DNA of 64,000 nt from Paenibacillus allorhizosphaerae (GCF_910594985.1 NZ_CAJVCE010000001.1:434001-498000); one strand, 5' to 3'; shown: positions 35,583-44,831, counted from the stretch's first letter. The notes: generated by a model from the sequence alone, not told the origin. Numbers and translations are program-made.

Positions 35583-35597
35583 TGTGAACGCTTTCAT
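35583..35597 (-). promoter_or_regulatory. Perfect-consensus cre site upstream of the sugar importer operon
   Basis: On the minus strand the site is ATGAAAGCGTTCACA, an exact match to WTGNAANCGNWNNCW. It lies about 170-190 bases before the solute-binding protein start. CcpA would be expected to repress the operon on a preferred sugar. It is the best cre in the window. Confidence 0.65.
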
Positions 35598-35655
35598 TGT
35601 ATCGTTTTCCAATTATAACCTGACCGTAGCGGGACTGCAACTAAAATTTTACAGA

Positions 35656-35952
35656 GGTTTTCGCCATGCACTTGCAGCGGGACAAAATCTTCTCCTGCAA
35701 ATATCGAATCCGGCAGGAAGCGGCAAAACCATGTTTGTTTCGCGCGTTTCCGGCGGCATTTCGATTGCGGGGGCAACCATCGCCATCCTAAAAAACGGAA
35801 CGGTGACCGGGACGACAGTAACACCCGTAAATTTGAACTTCGGCAGCTCAAACACAAGCGTAATGGCCGCCAAAAGCGCGACGGGAACCGTTACCGGCAG
35901 TCCCGTGACCGTGATTTCGTTAATTTTTTGCTTCATCTGGTGGGAGGTTTGA
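35656..35952 (+). pseudogene. Degraded beta-structured surface-protein-like fragment
   Basis: The plus strand reads AGQNLLLQISNPAGSGKTMF, then VSRVSGGISIAGATIAILKN, then NLNFGSSNTSVMAAKSATG, then stops after a further 20 residues. It is beta-rich with Asn/Gly, and resembles a small exported protein that I have seen in Paenibacillus-like genomes but cannot name. No start codon with a ribosome site precedes it and the preceding open frame is not protein-like. I call it a fragment. Confidence 0.35.
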
Positions 35953-36006
35953 CCTGGCGTAACGGGCGAATGACGAGCAACTTAAGCGTCTTTGCCGAGC
36001 GACCGT

Positions 36007-36324
36007 TTATTGAACAAGCGTCTGCCGCGCCCTGATTTCCTCTCTCGCCTGGTCATTCATTTTGGCTGGCGTCCATTTGGGCTCCCAAACGAGCCGGACG
36101 TCGACTTGTTTCACTTCCGGAATTTGCGATACGGTCCGTTTTACATTATCGACGATTTCATCGGCAAGCGGGCATTGGGGAATGGTCAAAGTCATTTCGA
36201 TGCTCACTTTGCCATTGTCCTCTACCGACACCTCGTAAACAAGACCCAGATCCACAATATTGACCCCGATCTCAGGATCGATGACTTCTTCCAGCGCCGA
36301 CCATATTTTTTCCTCCGCTTTCAA
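36007..36324 (-). CDS. MIP18-family (DUF59) iron-sulfur assembly protein
   Basis: A 105-residue protein; a TTG at 36324 follows GGAGGCG by 7 bases, giving the usual family length (longer frames lack a ribosome site). The motifs are VIDPEIGVNIVDLGLVYEV and MTLTIPQCPLADEIVDNV, which carries the Cys of the SufT-type active region. Such proteins help transfer Fe-S clusters or metal to apoproteins. It is monocistronic, between the pseudogene and a VOC gene on the other strand. Confidence 0.88.
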   Translation of the reverse strand: MKAEEKIWSALEEVIDPEIGVNIVDLGLVYEVSVEDNGKVSIEMTLTIPQCPLADEIVDNVKRTVSQIPEVKQVDVRLVWEPKWTPAKMNDQAREEIRARQTLVQ

Positions 36325-36522
36325 AATATTTCGCCTCCATTTCATACTTGGATTGGTGCATCTTCCCTTTTGCACTATGTAGATTGCCCCTATTGTCAGG
36401 CGATTATTTGCATTTGTATACTTAAAGCACAGCTGCCACTTGCGAACATATGTTTCATATTGTAAAATGGAATTATGGGGAATAATGAACCAGAGATGGT
36501 AAATAACGAAGGAGCTGACTTG

Positions 36523-36948
36523 ATGACTTTGCGGTTAATACCTTATTTGATGATGAATGGAAATGCGGCAGAAGCGATCCTTTTTTACGAACAAGCATTG
36601 GACGCCAAGCTCCTCTTTAAGCAAACGTTCGGAGAGATGCCGGAAAATCCGGAATTTCCGTTACCGGCGGAAGCAAAAGGTCTTGTTGCGCACGCGATGC
36701 TAAAAGTCGGCGAAACGGACCTGATGTTCTCGGATATGTTCCCGGGTCAACCCCACCATATCGGAAATCAAGTTACCATTTGCGTTTCGACGGACGACGC
36801 GGACAAATCAAGACGAATCTTCGAAGCGCTGCAGCAAGGCGGTCAAGTGAACATGCCTCTGCAGGATACGCATTTCAGCCCTGCTTACGGAATTGTTACC
36901 GACAAGTACGGTGTAACTTTCCAAATCTATACGGAAAGCAAGCAATAA
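36523..36948 (+). CDS. PhnB-like VOC protein
   Basis: A 141-residue protein. The ATG at 36523 follows GAAGGAG by 8 bases. The first half (LRLIPYLMMNGNAAEAILFY) and the end (HFSPAYGIVTDKYGVTFQIY) are the doubled beta-alpha-beta-beta-beta units of the PhnB/3-demethylubiquinone-methyltransferase-like VOC group. Ligand and reaction are unknown. A strong terminator follows. Confidence 0.87.
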   Translation: MTLRLIPYLMMNGNAAEAILFYEQALDAKLLFKQTFGEMPENPEFPLPAEAKGLVAHAMLKVGETDLMFSDMFPGQPHHIGNQVTICVSTDDADKSRRIFEALQQGGQVNMPLQDTHFSPAYGIVTDKYGVTFQIYTESKQ

Positions 36949-37010
36949 ACCGATTTCTACATAACCCGCCGGTTTCGCGCGGTTACGCTTCCGCGTCCGG
37001 TTTCAATGCA

Positions 37011-37043
37011 AAACGGCTCTGTTCCTCGTGGACAGAGCCGTTT
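37011..37043. terminator. Terminator between PhnB-like and ABC exporter genes
   Basis: AAACGGCTCTGT at 37011-37022 pairs with ACAGAGCCGTTT at 37032-37043 around a 9-base loop, with T-rich sequence after. The genes on both sides converge on it. Confidence 0.85.
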
Positions 37044-37076
37044 CCATTTTTCATTGCATGTACGTCGTCTGCTTGT

Positions 37077-38969
37077 CTAAGCTACCGTCCCCTCAGCGAA
37101 TTGGCTGTTGTACAGTTCGGCGTAGAAGCCGCCTTTGGCAAGCAGTTCCTCGTGTTTTCCTTGTTCGATCACGTTGCCGTGATTCATGACAAGAATCAAA
37201 ACAGCGTCTCGTATCGTCGATAACCTGTGCGCGATGACGAAGCTCGTACGCCCTTTCATCAGCTCATGCATCGCCTTCTGAATATAAATTTCCGTTCGCG
37301 TGTCTACGCTGCTCGTCGCTTCATCCAGAATCAGAATCGCGGGGTCCGCCAAGATGGCGCGGGCGATCGTCAGCAGCTGCTTCTGACCTTGCGAGATGTT
37401 GGACGCTTCTTCGTTCAACACGGTGTCATACCCTTCGGGCAGCGTACGAATGAAATGATCGGCTTGCGCCGCTTGCGCGGCCTCAATGATTTCTTGCTCG
37501 GTTGCACCCATGCGGCCGTATGCGATATTATCCCGGATCGTCCCGTTGAACAGCCACGTATCCTGCAGCACCATGCCGAACAGGCGGCGAAGCTGCTCCC
37601 GCTTCATGCCGGCAATATTGTTACCGTCGATGGTGATGGCGCCTTCGTTGATCTCGTAGAAACGCATCAGCAAATTAATGAGCGTCGTTTTGCCGGCTCC
37701 GGTCGGCCCGACGATCGCGATCGTCTGCCCCTGCTTCACATCGATATTCATCTGATGGATCAACGTCGCGTCTTCCTTATAGCCGAAGCTGACGTTGTCG
37801 AAACGAACATTGCCGCGAGGTTCCTGCACGACGATTCCTTGCGCAGCCTCCGGCACTTCTTCCGTCTCATCCAATATTTCGAATACGCGTTCCGCCGACG
37901 CCAGCGTCGATTGAATGACGTTGGCGATATTCGCGGTCTGCACGATCGGCATAGAGAATTGGCGCGCATATTGAATAAAAGCCTGAATGTCGCCGATCGC
38001 AATCGCCCGTTGCGTCACCAGCACCCCGCCAACGACGCAAATGAGCACGTACCCGATGTTATTGATGACCGTCATCAGCGGCATCATGATCCCGCTGATG
38101 AATTGCGCCCGCCAACCTGATTCGTATAACCGGTCGTTAATCGAATCGAACTTCTGAATGGATTTCTTCTCGTGACCGAACGCCTTAATGATTTTATGGC
38201 CGGTATACATCTCTTCCACGTGACCGTTCAGTTCGCCGAGCGCTTTTTGCTGCCCCATAAAGTGCGGCTGCGAGCGGCCCGCAATCGCTTTGATGACGAT
38301 AAAGCTGAGCGGCAGCGTCAGCACGAGAATGAGCGTCAAAAGCGGACTGATGGTCAGCATCATTACAATGATGCCGATCAGCGTAATCACGGAAGTGATC
38401 ATTTGCGTCAAGCTTTGCTGCAGCGTCCCGCTGATGTTCTCCATATCGTTCACGGCCCGGCTCATGATTTCGCCGTGCGTTTGCGAATCATAATATTTGA
38501 GCGGCAGGCGCGTCAATTTCTCTTTGACCTCTTTGCGGAGATGATACACGGTCCTCTGGGCGACGCCGGCCATCAAATACTGCTGAATATAAGCGAATAA
38601 AGAGCTGAACGCATAAAGAACAATTAAGATCAGAACGATATTGAAAATATAGGAAAAATCAATCGCCGCATCCGGAACGCCATTCATCTTCGCCAATATG
38701 CCCTCGAACATTTTGGTCGTAGCCTTCCCCATAATTTTCGGGCTTACAATGCTGAATATGGTACTTAACACAGCAGTAATCAATACGGCAAACAGCTGCA
38801 CGCGGAAAGGTTTCAAATAGCCGAGCAGCCTGCGGAATGTGCCCTTGGCGTCCTTGGCCTTCTGCCCCGGCATCCCGAAGCCGCCGCCCATCGGTCCGCG
38901 TCCGGGTCCCCCCATAGGGCCTCCCATCGGTCGGCCGTCATTTCCTCGCGGTTTATTTTGTTCACTCAT
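37077..38969 (-). CDS. ABC exporter half-transporter, second subunit (YfiC/MdlB type)
   Basis: A 630-residue half-transporter: a Gly/Pro-rich N-terminus (MGGPMGGPGRGPMGGG), six membrane helices to about 360, then an ATPase domain with Walker A GPTGAGKTT, signature ISQGQKQ and Walker B ILILDEATSSVD. The signature deviates from LSGGQ while the catalytic Glu is present. Its ATG overlaps the partner's stop by 4 bases (ATGA). With the partner it forms a heterodimer in which one ATP site is degenerate. It should export lipids or drugs across the membrane. Confidence 0.9.
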   Translation of the reverse strand: MSEQNKPRGNDGRPMGGPMGGPGRGPMGGGFGMPGQKAKDAKGTFRRLLGYLKPFRVQLFAVLITAVLSTIFSIVSPKIMGKATTKMFEGILAKMNGVPDAAIDFSYIFNIVLILIVLYAFSSLFAYIQQYLMAGVAQRTVYHLRKEVKEKLTRLPLKYYDSQTHGEIMSRAVNDMENISGTLQQSLTQMITSVITLIGIIVMMLTISPLLTLILVLTLPLSFIVIKAIAGRSQPHFMGQQKALGELNGHVEEMYTGHKIIKAFGHEKKSIQKFDSINDRLYESGWRAQFISGIMMPLMTVINNIGYVLICVVGGVLVTQRAIAIGDIQAFIQYARQFSMPIVQTANIANVIQSTLASAERVFEILDETEEVPEAAQGIVVQEPRGNVRFDNVSFGYKEDATLIHQMNIDVKQGQTIAIVGPTGAGKTTLINLLMRFYEINEGAITIDGNNIAGMKREQLRRLFGMVLQDTWLFNGTIRDNIAYGRMGATEQEIIEAAQAAQADHFIRTLPEGYDTVLNEEASNISQGQKQLLTIARAILADPAILILDEATSSVDTRTEIYIQKAMHELMKGRTSFVIAHRLSTIRDAVLILVMNHGNVIEQGKHEELLAKGGFYAELYNSQFAEGTVA

Positions 38970-40693
38970 GCGATTTCCTCCTCCGCGAGCTGTGAGGACA
39001 CGATTTCCCTGTATACTTTGGATGTCTCCATCAATTGCTCGTGATTGCCTATCCCTGCAATGGCCCCTTCTTCCATAACGATAATGCGGTCCGCATTCTT
39101 AATCGTACTGACTCTTTGTGCGACGATGATAACCGTAGCATCCGTCGTTTCCCGCGCAAGCGCGGCACGCAGGTTCGCATCCGTCTTATAATCCAGCGCG
39201 GAGAAGCTGTCGTCGAATACGTAAATATCCGGTTTTCTGACAAGCGCCCGCGCGATGGACAGCCGCTGCTTCTGGCCGCCCGACAAGTTCGCTCCGCCTT
39301 GCGAGATGACGGCATCATAGCCTTCCGGCTTCTCCGCTATAAACGATGCGGCTTGCGCGATTTCTGCGGCATGCCGGATTTGTTCCTCCGCCGCGTCTTC
39401 TTTGCCGTAGGCGATATTTTCCCGAATCGTCCCCGTGAACAGTACCGCCTTCTGCGGGACGAAGCCGATCTTGGACCGCAGCGCCTCCTGCGTCATATCT
39501 CGTACATCGATGCCGTCGACCGTAATGCGGCCGCCGTCAATATCGTAAAATCGGGTGATCAGATTGGCCAATGTCGTTTTACCCGAGCCCGTGCCGCCGA
39601 TGATCGCGGTAATTTCCCCGATCTTTGCTTCGAACGAGATATCGGAAACGGCGGGCTTCTCCGCACCGGGATAGCTGAATGTGACGCGATCGAAGACAAC
39701 ATGGCCGCCCCGCTGCGCCGTAGTTCGCGCCGTATCGCGATCCGTAATGACAGGCACGGTATCCAGCACTTCATTGATCCGCGCAGCTGAAGCCGATGCT
39801 CGCGGCACCATGACGAACATCATGGACACCATAATGAGCGAGAACATGATCTGCATGGCGTATTGCAGAAACGCCATCAAATCGCCCACTTGCATATCGC
39901 CGGTGCTGATACGATGGCCTCCGAACCAAATGATCGCAATGGACGTGAGGTTCATAATCAGCATCATCATCGGCATCATGGCCGCCATAATTTTGTTTAC
40001 TTTCACGGCCGTTTCCGTCAAATCGAGGTTCGCGGCATCGAACCGCTTCTTCTCGTGCTCCGTCCGATTGAACGCCCGGATTACGCGGACCCCGGTCAAA
40101 TTCTCACGCAATACGAGGTTCAGTTTATCGATCTTGAATTGGATCGATTTGAACAGCGGCATGCCTTTCCTGGCAATCAGGAAAATCGTAAGCGCCAATA
40201 TCGGCACGACGCACACGATGACGAGCGACAGCTTCGGGTCCTTTGAGAACGCCATGATAATGCCGCCGATACACATCATCGGCGCGGATACCATCATCCG
40301 CATCATCATGAGCAATACTTGCTGTACTTGCGTAATGTCATTCGTCGTACGGGTAATCAGCGACGCCGTACCGAGCTTATCAAATTCCTGCAGTGAAAAG
40401 TCTTCGACCTGCGCGAACGTTTTGCCGCGGACGATGCGACCGAAGCCTGCGGAAATTTTGGACGAGTGGTAGCTCGCATAGACGGAAAAGCCTCCGCTTA
40501 GCGCCGTTACCAGCAGCATAAGTCCGCCGATGCGCCAAATATGGCTCACATCCCCGCTTACAATCCCTTGATTCACAATGTCCGCCATCAACGTTGGCAA
40601 ATACAAATCGGACAAGGATTGAAGGAAAATGAGCAGCAGCACCAAGGCAATCGACCAACGGTAGGGCCGCAAATATTGAAACAACTTGATCAT
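38966..40693 (-). CDS. ABC exporter half-transporter, first subunit (YfiB/MdlA type)
   Basis: A 575-residue half-transporter with six membrane helices and an ATPase domain: Walker A GGTGSGKTT, signature LSGGQKQ, and Walker B IYVFDDSFSALD. The catalytic Glu is replaced by Asp (D-D). Asp here and ISQGQ in the partner are the marks of one degenerate site, as in heterodimeric exporters such as BmrCD. Its ATG overlaps the TetR gene stop by 4 bases (ATGA), and its own stop overlaps the partner's ATG. Confidence 0.9.
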   Translation of the reverse strand: MIKLFQYLRPYRWSIALVLLLIFLQSLSDLYLPTLMADIVNQGIVSGDVSHIWRIGGLMLLVTALSGGFSVYASYHSSKISAGFGRIVRGKTFAQVEDFSLQEFDKLGTASLITRTTNDITQVQQVLLMMMRMMVSAPMMCIGGIIMAFSKDPKLSLVIVCVVPILALTIFLIARKGMPLFKSIQFKIDKLNLVLRENLTGVRVIRAFNRTEHEKKRFDAANLDLTETAVKVNKIMAAMMPMMMLIMNLTSIAIIWFGGHRISTGDMQVGDLMAFLQYAMQIMFSLIMVSMMFVMVPRASASAARINEVLDTVPVITDRDTARTTAQRGGHVVFDRVTFSYPGAEKPAVSDISFEAKIGEITAIIGGTGSGKTTLANLITRFYDIDGGRITVDGIDVRDMTQEALRSKIGFVPQKAVLFTGTIRENIAYGKEDAAEEQIRHAAEIAQAASFIAEKPEGYDAVISQGGANLSGGQKQRLSIARALVRKPDIYVFDDSFSALDYKTDANLRAALARETTDATVIIVAQRVSTIKNADRIIVMEEGAIAGIGNHEQLMETSKVYREIVSSQLAEEEIA

Positions 40694-41373
40694 GCTTTAT
40701 CATCTCCACTTGATTTTTCGCGGCTTGACGGGCCGACAAGAGCTATACAGGAGGCAACGGCATCCTCCATATCGCGATGAAACATGCGTTCAATTTCTGT
40801 CTTGCTCACGCCTTGCTCTTGTAGCTCCAGATTCATCTGCCGCAGATGCATCATCCCGTGCATCATGGCCCCCCAATATTGCGTAGCAAGCAACTGCGGA
40901 GACATGGAGCGAATGTCCCCGGCATCCATGCCTCGTTGCATCGTCTCGCGAATCATATTCAGATTATCGCGATGCCATTTCCATTCATTCAATTCCTCCG
41001 CCGTGAACAATTGATGCAATTCGTGGCGCATGCGCATAAAAAACAAAAAACTGTCCGGCTGCGCCATCAAGTTGTCATACATGGAACGGACAAAACTTTC
41101 CAACATGACGGGAACGGGGAGGTTTCTCTCAAAATGCATTTGTACTTGTTTATTCGATTGTTCAAACATGAAAAGAAACAGTTCCCGAAATAGCGTCAAC
41201 TTATCCTTGAAATAATAATAAACAAGCCCCCTAGCTATACCCGCCTGCTCAGCAACGTCTCCGATTTCTGCGGCCGCATACCCCTTTTCCACATATACCT
41301 TTAAAGCGCCCTTCATGATCATTTCTTTCCGTTGGCGCCGGATTTCTTCATTTTGTTCTTTATTGCGCGGCAA
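40690..41373 (-). CDS. TetR-family repressor of the ABC exporter operon
   Basis: A 227-residue regulator with an N-terminal helix-turn-helix (GYAAAEIGDVAEQAGIARGL, then VYYYFKDKLTLFRELF) and a helical ligand domain. It is the first gene of a leftward operon: ATGA overlaps join it to the two ABC subunits. GAGGTG lies before the ATG. A 16-base palindrome lies just upstream after a sigma-A promoter and is its likely self-regulated operator. The plan resembles Bacillus yfiR-yfiB-yfiC. Confidence 0.9.
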   Translation of the reverse strand: MPRNKEQNEEIRRQRKEMIMKGALKVYVEKGYAAAEIGDVAEQAGIARGLVYYYFKDKLTLFRELFLFMFEQSNKQVQMHFERNLPVPVMLESFVRSMYDNLMAQPDSFLFFMRMRHELHQLFTAEELNEWKWHRDNLNMIRETMQRGMDAGDIRSMSPQLLATQYWGAMMHGMMHLRQMNLELQEQGVSKTEIERMFHRDMEDAVASCIALVGPSSREKSSGDDKA

Positions 41374-41396
41374 AGGGCGATCACCTCGTTTTTTAA

Positions 41397-41447
41397 TTGA
41401 CTTTCATGTCAACCAAAACTATAGCTTACAGCTAAGCCCGCTGTCAA
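41397..41447 (-). promoter_or_regulatory. Sigma-A promoter and TetR operator
   Basis: On the minus strand TTGACA (41442-41447) and TATAGT (41418-41423) are 18 bases apart. A palindrome TTGACTTTCATGTCAA at 41397-41412 follows, between the -10 box and the start codon. A repressor bound there would block transcription. Confidence 0.7.
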
Positions 41448-41543
41448 GCGCATCTATCCCTATTTTTAATTGTGATGAATGAATCCCTTCGTAGATGGTC
41501 ATATTAACCTTGTTGTACAGGCAAAACTTAGGAGGGACCACCA

Positions 41544-41876
41544 GTGCCTAATCAAGAACAGCAAAATGCGGCTAACGCTGCTGCAGCGCAAAATTCATTG
41601 AACCAAACGCAAGCAACCGCTAACACCCAAGCCGGTGCGACAGCACAAGGCGCTCAAGCTACGCAAGCGACGCAATCCGCACAAGCGCAGCAATCGCAAA
41701 GCGCAGCAAACCAAGCTCAAAATGCAGTAAATCAGGCGCAACAGGCATTGAATCAAGCTCAAGCGAGCGCTGATCCGCAAGCCATTCAATCGGCACAAGA
41801 GCAGCTTGAAACGGCCCAGCAGCAGTTGGCGCAAGCGCAAGCTACAGCGAACAGCAACGAAGAAACGCTTTCGTAA
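41544..41876 (+). CDS. Alanine/glutamine-rich low-complexity protein
   Basis: A 110-residue protein beginning at GTG 41544 behind AGGAGGG. It has 32 Ala and 31 Gln, a run of NQAQ and SAQ units, and otherwise mostly Asn, Ser and Thr. There is no aromatic residue, Cys, Lys or Arg, and it is acidic. No signal peptide or domain is seen. Such composition resembles spore or germination-associated Q/N-rich proteins (gamma-type SASP), but the motifs are not theirs. The function is unknown. It is monocistronic with its own terminator. Low complexity makes homology weak evidence. Confidence 0.7.
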   Translation: MPNQEQQNAANAAAAQNSLNQTQATANTQAGATAQGAQATQATQSAQAQQSQSAANQAQNAVNQAQQALNQAQASADPQAIQSAQEQLETAQQQLAQAQATANSNEETLS

Positions 41877-41908
41877 TCGGCAGTATGAGGTAACGGCTTT
41901 CCTCTCAT

Positions 41909-41958
41909 ACAAAAAATACCCTCATATTCTCCGGCAGGAGATGTGAGGGCATTTTTGT
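41909..41958. terminator. Bidirectional terminator
   Basis: AAAAATACCCTCAT and TCTCC pair with GGAGA and TGAGGGCATTTTT around a GGCA loop. It lies between the Ala/Gln-rich gene and the converging beta-helix gene. Confidence 0.8.
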
Positions 41959-42035
41959 ATCAAGGCATCCTTCTTCGTTGAGTTCCGTTAATGCAGAATT
42001 AGCGATTACCCTCTCTGACGCTACCTCCATCCATC

Positions 42036-43775
42036 CTAAGTCGGCGCCTTTACGGCTGCGTATTCCATTAACGAAATGCTGACGGACATCGAGCCTGCGC
42101 TTTGGTTGCTTACCGATACAACGAGCTCGGACTTCTCGGCATTCCAATGATATGCGGTAAGAAACAGCGTCTCCGGTCCCATGGAAACTCTGTTGAGCGT
42201 CCCGGCTGAAGTACGGGTCTCCCCCGCCGAATTCGATACGATGACCGATTGTTCAGCTGCATCGAATAGCTGCGTCACTCCCTTGACGCATACCGTGAAC
42301 GTCAACTTCGTGACTTTCCCTGAATCGGCGGCGAGCGGATTCAACGCAAACGCGACGGAACCTGCGGCCCCGGCGGCTGCAACCATGGACTGGGACTGAA
42401 CGAACTTCACGTCGGTCACGTTCAGCGCATTGCCGGATGATTGAAACAACCGTTCTAAAGAAGATGCGTCATTGTGGCCGGATAACGTATAATGCTTGTT
42501 GTCGTATACCCGAACTGTCCCTCCGGAGCCGCTGAATATTATCGCCCCGTTCACGTCGTTGCCGCAAATGTCCAAGTCCAGCGCCGACCCGCGCACAATC
42601 CCGATCGAACCGCTTGTGAAACCGCTCGCGATCCGATTGTCCGCGATTCGGCAGGAAGTGGCCTGCGTCCCCCGAATGAAAATGCCCCAACTGCCCGGGC
42701 CGGTCAATTCGTTATTCCATATACCCAGGTTTTTAATATTGCCGTTGCGGTACGTACCGAACTTGTCGACATAGATCCGGTCGGTAATGTTGTTGGAAAT
42801 GATCACATTCTCGCAATCGTTATCCTGCACGGTGATGAATATTCGCTGTTTGATCATATTCCCGTCGATGACTACATTAGAGCTGTCGTCAATCCACAGC
42901 TGCTTTTCAAAATTGTTGCTTGCGATCAATACTTCCGCACCAGGGGAGTTTTCGATTTCGCAGGAACCGTACAAGTTGTTGAAATCGTAGTTGCCGATAA
43001 TTTTGATCTTGCCGTTGCCGCCGAAAAAATTGTAGCTGGTCGCATTTTGCCCGTTATAACAGCTGTTCCCGCTGTAATAAGTGTTCATCGTGCACACGTT
43101 CTGAAAATGTCCTGCGTTTGTTCCTACAGGCGCAACCGATTTGCAGTTGGTTACGACAATGTCTTTGACCGGGAACTGATCCGTGCCGCGAAAATGAGTC
43201 GCATAAAAAAAATGCTCAAATTCGCAGTTTTCCACCGTGATCCGCTCGATGACTCGTTCCAACTGCGCCGTTGCGGCGAAGAGGCCGCGAATGCTGCTTG
43301 TCGTATTCAACGCTTTGAACCGCAGCCCGCTGCAATAAAAGCCATTGCCGAGAAGCTCGATATGACGGCCGAGTATGAGTCTCCCGGTCCCTTCGATGGT
43401 GACATGGTCTTTGTTAATCGCAAAACCGGAAGCAAGCAAATAATCGCCGGCTGGCACATAAATTTTAGCCCCATCATTCGCGGCATCGTCGATTGCTGCT
43501 TGAAATATCGCCGAATTATCGAATTCTCCTCCGGGACGGGCGTTGTACGGGGGGCGGGTAATATCGATCCACGATTCATTTTGTCCTTTATGCGGATGGG
43601 GCGGCGGATTCTCCGGAGTATATACCGCGTCGGCAACCGTAACGGCTTGTGCCGATCCTGCGCCGGACGCAGCCACATATGCTCCGAGCATGCCAAGCGA
43701 GGCAAGCAGCTTCCTTCTGCTCCAAAGACGGTGAGACACAGCTTCCTGTTCCAATTCCCGGCTATCATTCGTCAA
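42036..43775 (-). CDS. Tat-exported right-handed beta-helix protein (pectate-lyase-like)
   Basis: About 579 residues from a TTG at 43775, which follows AAGGAG by 10 bases. The Tat signal is WSRRKLLASLGMLGAYVAAS. Then an ITRPPYNARPGGEFDNSAIF start with polygalacturonase-type PAPGD-like AKIYVPAGDYLL follows. The rest has repeated beta-helix coils (VVIDGNMIKQRIFITVQDN, VIISNNITDRIYVDKFG). The C-terminus is a separate beta domain. Such folds cut or bind acidic polysaccharides. A specific activity is not readable. Tat export implies that it folds before export, or binds a cofactor. Confidence 0.75.
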   Translation of the reverse strand: MTNDSRELEQEAVSHRLWSRRKLLASLGMLGAYVAASGAGSAQAVTVADAVYTPENPPPHPHKGQNESWIDITRPPYNARPGGEFDNSAIFQAAIDDAANDGAKIYVPAGDYLLASGFAINKDHVTIEGTGRLILGRHIELLGNGFYCSGLRFKALNTTSSIRGLFAATAQLERVIERITVENCEFEHFFYATHFRGTDQFPVKDIVVTNCKSVAPVGTNAGHFQNVCTMNTYYSGNSCYNGQNATSYNFFGGNGKIKIIGNYDFNNLYGSCEIENSPGAEVLIASNNFEKQLWIDDSSNVVIDGNMIKQRIFITVQDNDCENVIISNNITDRIYVDKFGTYRNGNIKNLGIWNNELTGPGSWGIFIRGTQATSCRIADNRIASGFTSGSIGIVRGSALDLDICGNDVNGAIIFSGSGGTVRVYDNKHYTLSGHNDASSLERLFQSSGNALNVTDVKFVQSQSMVAAAGAAGSVAFALNPLAADSGKVTKLTFTVCVKGVTQLFDAAEQSVIVSNSAGETRTSAGTLNRVSMGPETLFLTAYHWNAEKSELVVSVSNQSAGSMSVSISLMEYAAVKAPT

Positions 43776-43957
43776 GTACGGTTCACTCCTTCGGATAACG
43801 TTTATTTTCCGAAATATCTCGATGATGATAATAAGCATAACAGCCGCCGGGATAACTGTCTTTGCCCACATTCATGAATGTCTCACGTCATTTGACTGAC
43901 ATGAACACAACCGTCCAACGATAGTATCCTGTATTAAACCTGTAATCGTCGCATCGT

Positions 43958-44593
43958 TCAGACCTTGTTCTTTTCTTTCAGCAAAGCGTACAGCGGAATC
44001 AACAGTATCAAAAAAACGAGATCCATAAATAACACCGTCCATACCGGATGTTCGCCCGCCGCCATTACGCCAAGCATCGCTCCCATCATGCCGCCCATCA
44101 GGCCGGCCAACATGCCGTCCATCGAAGCCAGCAGTCCATACGGCTGGCCGGAGAAATATCCGGCAGCCATTCCGAAGGCTACGGCAATCGCGGTAGGTAC
44201 CAACATTTCCGCCATCATTAAACCGACCGTCGTTCCAATCGTCACGCTTGACGTCATGCCGATGGACATGGCGGCCATCATGCCGGACATGGGGGGCAGG
44301 CTCGCGCCTTTCATTCTAACTTTTACCGTAATCATCAGGCTGGCGAGGCCCATTACAATAAGAGAAACGACGCTGACCGGCAGCATGCCAGGTGAATCCG
44401 CTGCTTTTTGCATGGAGAACCGGCCTGAACCGGCCGATTGAACTTGATTTGCCGCTTCGGGATGCATATGGCCGGAATGTTCGGCACCCATGGTCACGTG
44501 ATCGGACTTCAATTGCTGCGCACGGACCTCATCTGTCATAGCAAAGAACAGCATCAAACAGAACGCCCATGCGATAACGACCGTTTTAGCCAT
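43958..44593 (-). CDS. Met/His-rich membrane protein, unrecognised
   Basis: About 211 residues from the ATG at 44593, with GGGAGCG upstream. A signal-like helix (VVIAWAFCLMLFFAMTDEVR) is followed by MGAEHSGHMHP, a His/Met cluster that could bind copper or another soft metal. Five or so more hydrophobic helices, rich in Gly and Met (SGMMAAMSIGMTSS, LAGLMGGMMGAMLG), follow. No family is recognised. The Met/Gly helices recall small metal-handling membrane proteins. It stands alone between a beta-helix gene and rsgA. Confidence 0.65.
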   Translation of the reverse strand: MAKTVVIAWAFCLMLFFAMTDEVRAQQLKSDHVTMGAEHSGHMHPEAANQVQSAGSGRFSMQKAADSPGMLPVSVVSLIVMGLASLMITVKVRMKGASLPPMSGMMAAMSIGMTSSVTIGTTVGLMMAEMLVPTAIAVAFGMAAGYFSGQPYGLLASMDGMLAGLMGGMMGAMLGVMAAGEHPVWTVLFMDLVFLILLIPLYALLKEKNKV

Positions 44594-44831
44594 GTACTCG
44601 CTCCCTTTCGCCTGCAATTGCCGCCGCATTCCCGCAGCGGTCACCTCCTCCTAACATATCGCGCATCATCCGATATTAGAATGACTCCATCGGGCTATCG
44701 TTCCTTCCCATACATCCTGAACCCGCTGCATGCCATGACGACAGCGGTTGCAGCCCGACCTACCCGAGACCACCGACGCATATGTTCACGTTGGACCTCC
44801 TCTATCATTCATGCATTGCTGCTTGCCCGAA

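Noticed and set aside
42492..43877. Long 461-codon plus-strand open frame opposite the beta-helix gene
   Set aside because: A shadow of the beta-helix gene; no domain, no ribosome site, while the opposite strand has a signal and family motifs.
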